Below are positions 5,323 through 5,334 of a stretch of 5,334 nucleotides of DNA, piece by piece (position 1 is the stretch's first letter; every line of letters starts with the position of its first letter). The stretch is from JAYWAM01 sp043782425. Its GTDB lineage: Bacteria > Pseudomonadota > Gammaproteobacteria > Burkholderiales > Usitatibacteraceae. The DNA lies in contig JAYWAM010000201.1 of the NCBI GenBank assembly GCA_043782425.1, positions 1-5,334 on the forward strand, given 5' to 3'. A model generated the notes under the pieces. It ran no database searches, had not been told where the DNA came from, and saw only the letters and a program-made list of their open reading frames with translations. The position numbers and the translations under genes are program-made.

Positions 5323-5334
5323 ATGAAAAATCTA
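5323..5334 (+). CDS. Start of a further gene, cut by the window end
   Basis: ATG at 5323 follows AGAGG (5312-5316) by 6 bases, a good ribosome binding site, and reads MKNL before the window ends. It is on the same strand as the two cytochrome genes, 88 bases after the membrane protein stop, with no T-rich terminator between them, so it probably belongs to the same unit. A basic MKN start would suit a signal peptide, but four codons cannot show function. A small dyad ACGCA-A-TGCGT lies in the gap. Confidence 0.6.

Noticed and set aside
1..5334. CRISPR arrays, tRNA or rRNA genes
   Set aside because: No regularly spaced direct repeats, no tRNA-like cloverleaf and no rRNA signature were seen on either strand.

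Overview
The window looks like chromosomal DNA of a respiring, facultatively anaerobic proteobacterium, most likely a betaproteobacterium. This is inferred from moderately high G+C, periplasmic c-type cytochromes, perfect FNR/Anr-type boxes and a REP-like palindrome of a kind common in that group. No rRNA or other marker gene fixes the taxonomy.

Left part (1-1910). Three genes lie head to tail on the minus strand: a ribbon-helix-helix antitoxin, a MazF/PemK-type toxin overlapping it by 7 bases, and, 19 bases further on, a class I PLP-dependent aminotransferase. The toxin-antitoxin pair has a sigma70-like promoter. A perfect 7-bp inverted repeat covers its -10 box and lies almost against the antitoxin ATG, as expected for an autoregulated pair. 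The spacing suggests that the aminotransferase can be read from the same transcript. A strong palindrome follows the aminotransferase at the window edge.

Middle part (1865-2269). This is about 400 bases without a convincing gene. It holds the toxin-antitoxin control region and then a stretch bounded by a 13-bp, one-mismatch inverted repeat. That stretch contains a small unrecognised ORF, a second very short ORF with a good ribosome binding site, a GC hairpin and an integron attC-like 3' end. It may be a small mobile-element remnant, but this is unproven.

Right part (2270-5334). A universal stress protein (minus strand) and a cytochrome cluster (plus strand) diverge from a shared regulatory region of about 380 bases. 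That region holds two perfect TTGAT-N4-ATCAA boxes, one near each gene. The cytochrome cluster encodes an exported tetraheme cytochrome c made of four tandem class I domains. It is followed by a four-helix membrane protein with one CxxCH motif, and then by the first codons of another gene that runs off the window. The most interesting reading is an oxygen-responsive, FNR-controlled unit that pairs an ATP-binding stress protein with an unnamed membrane/periplasmic electron-transfer module.
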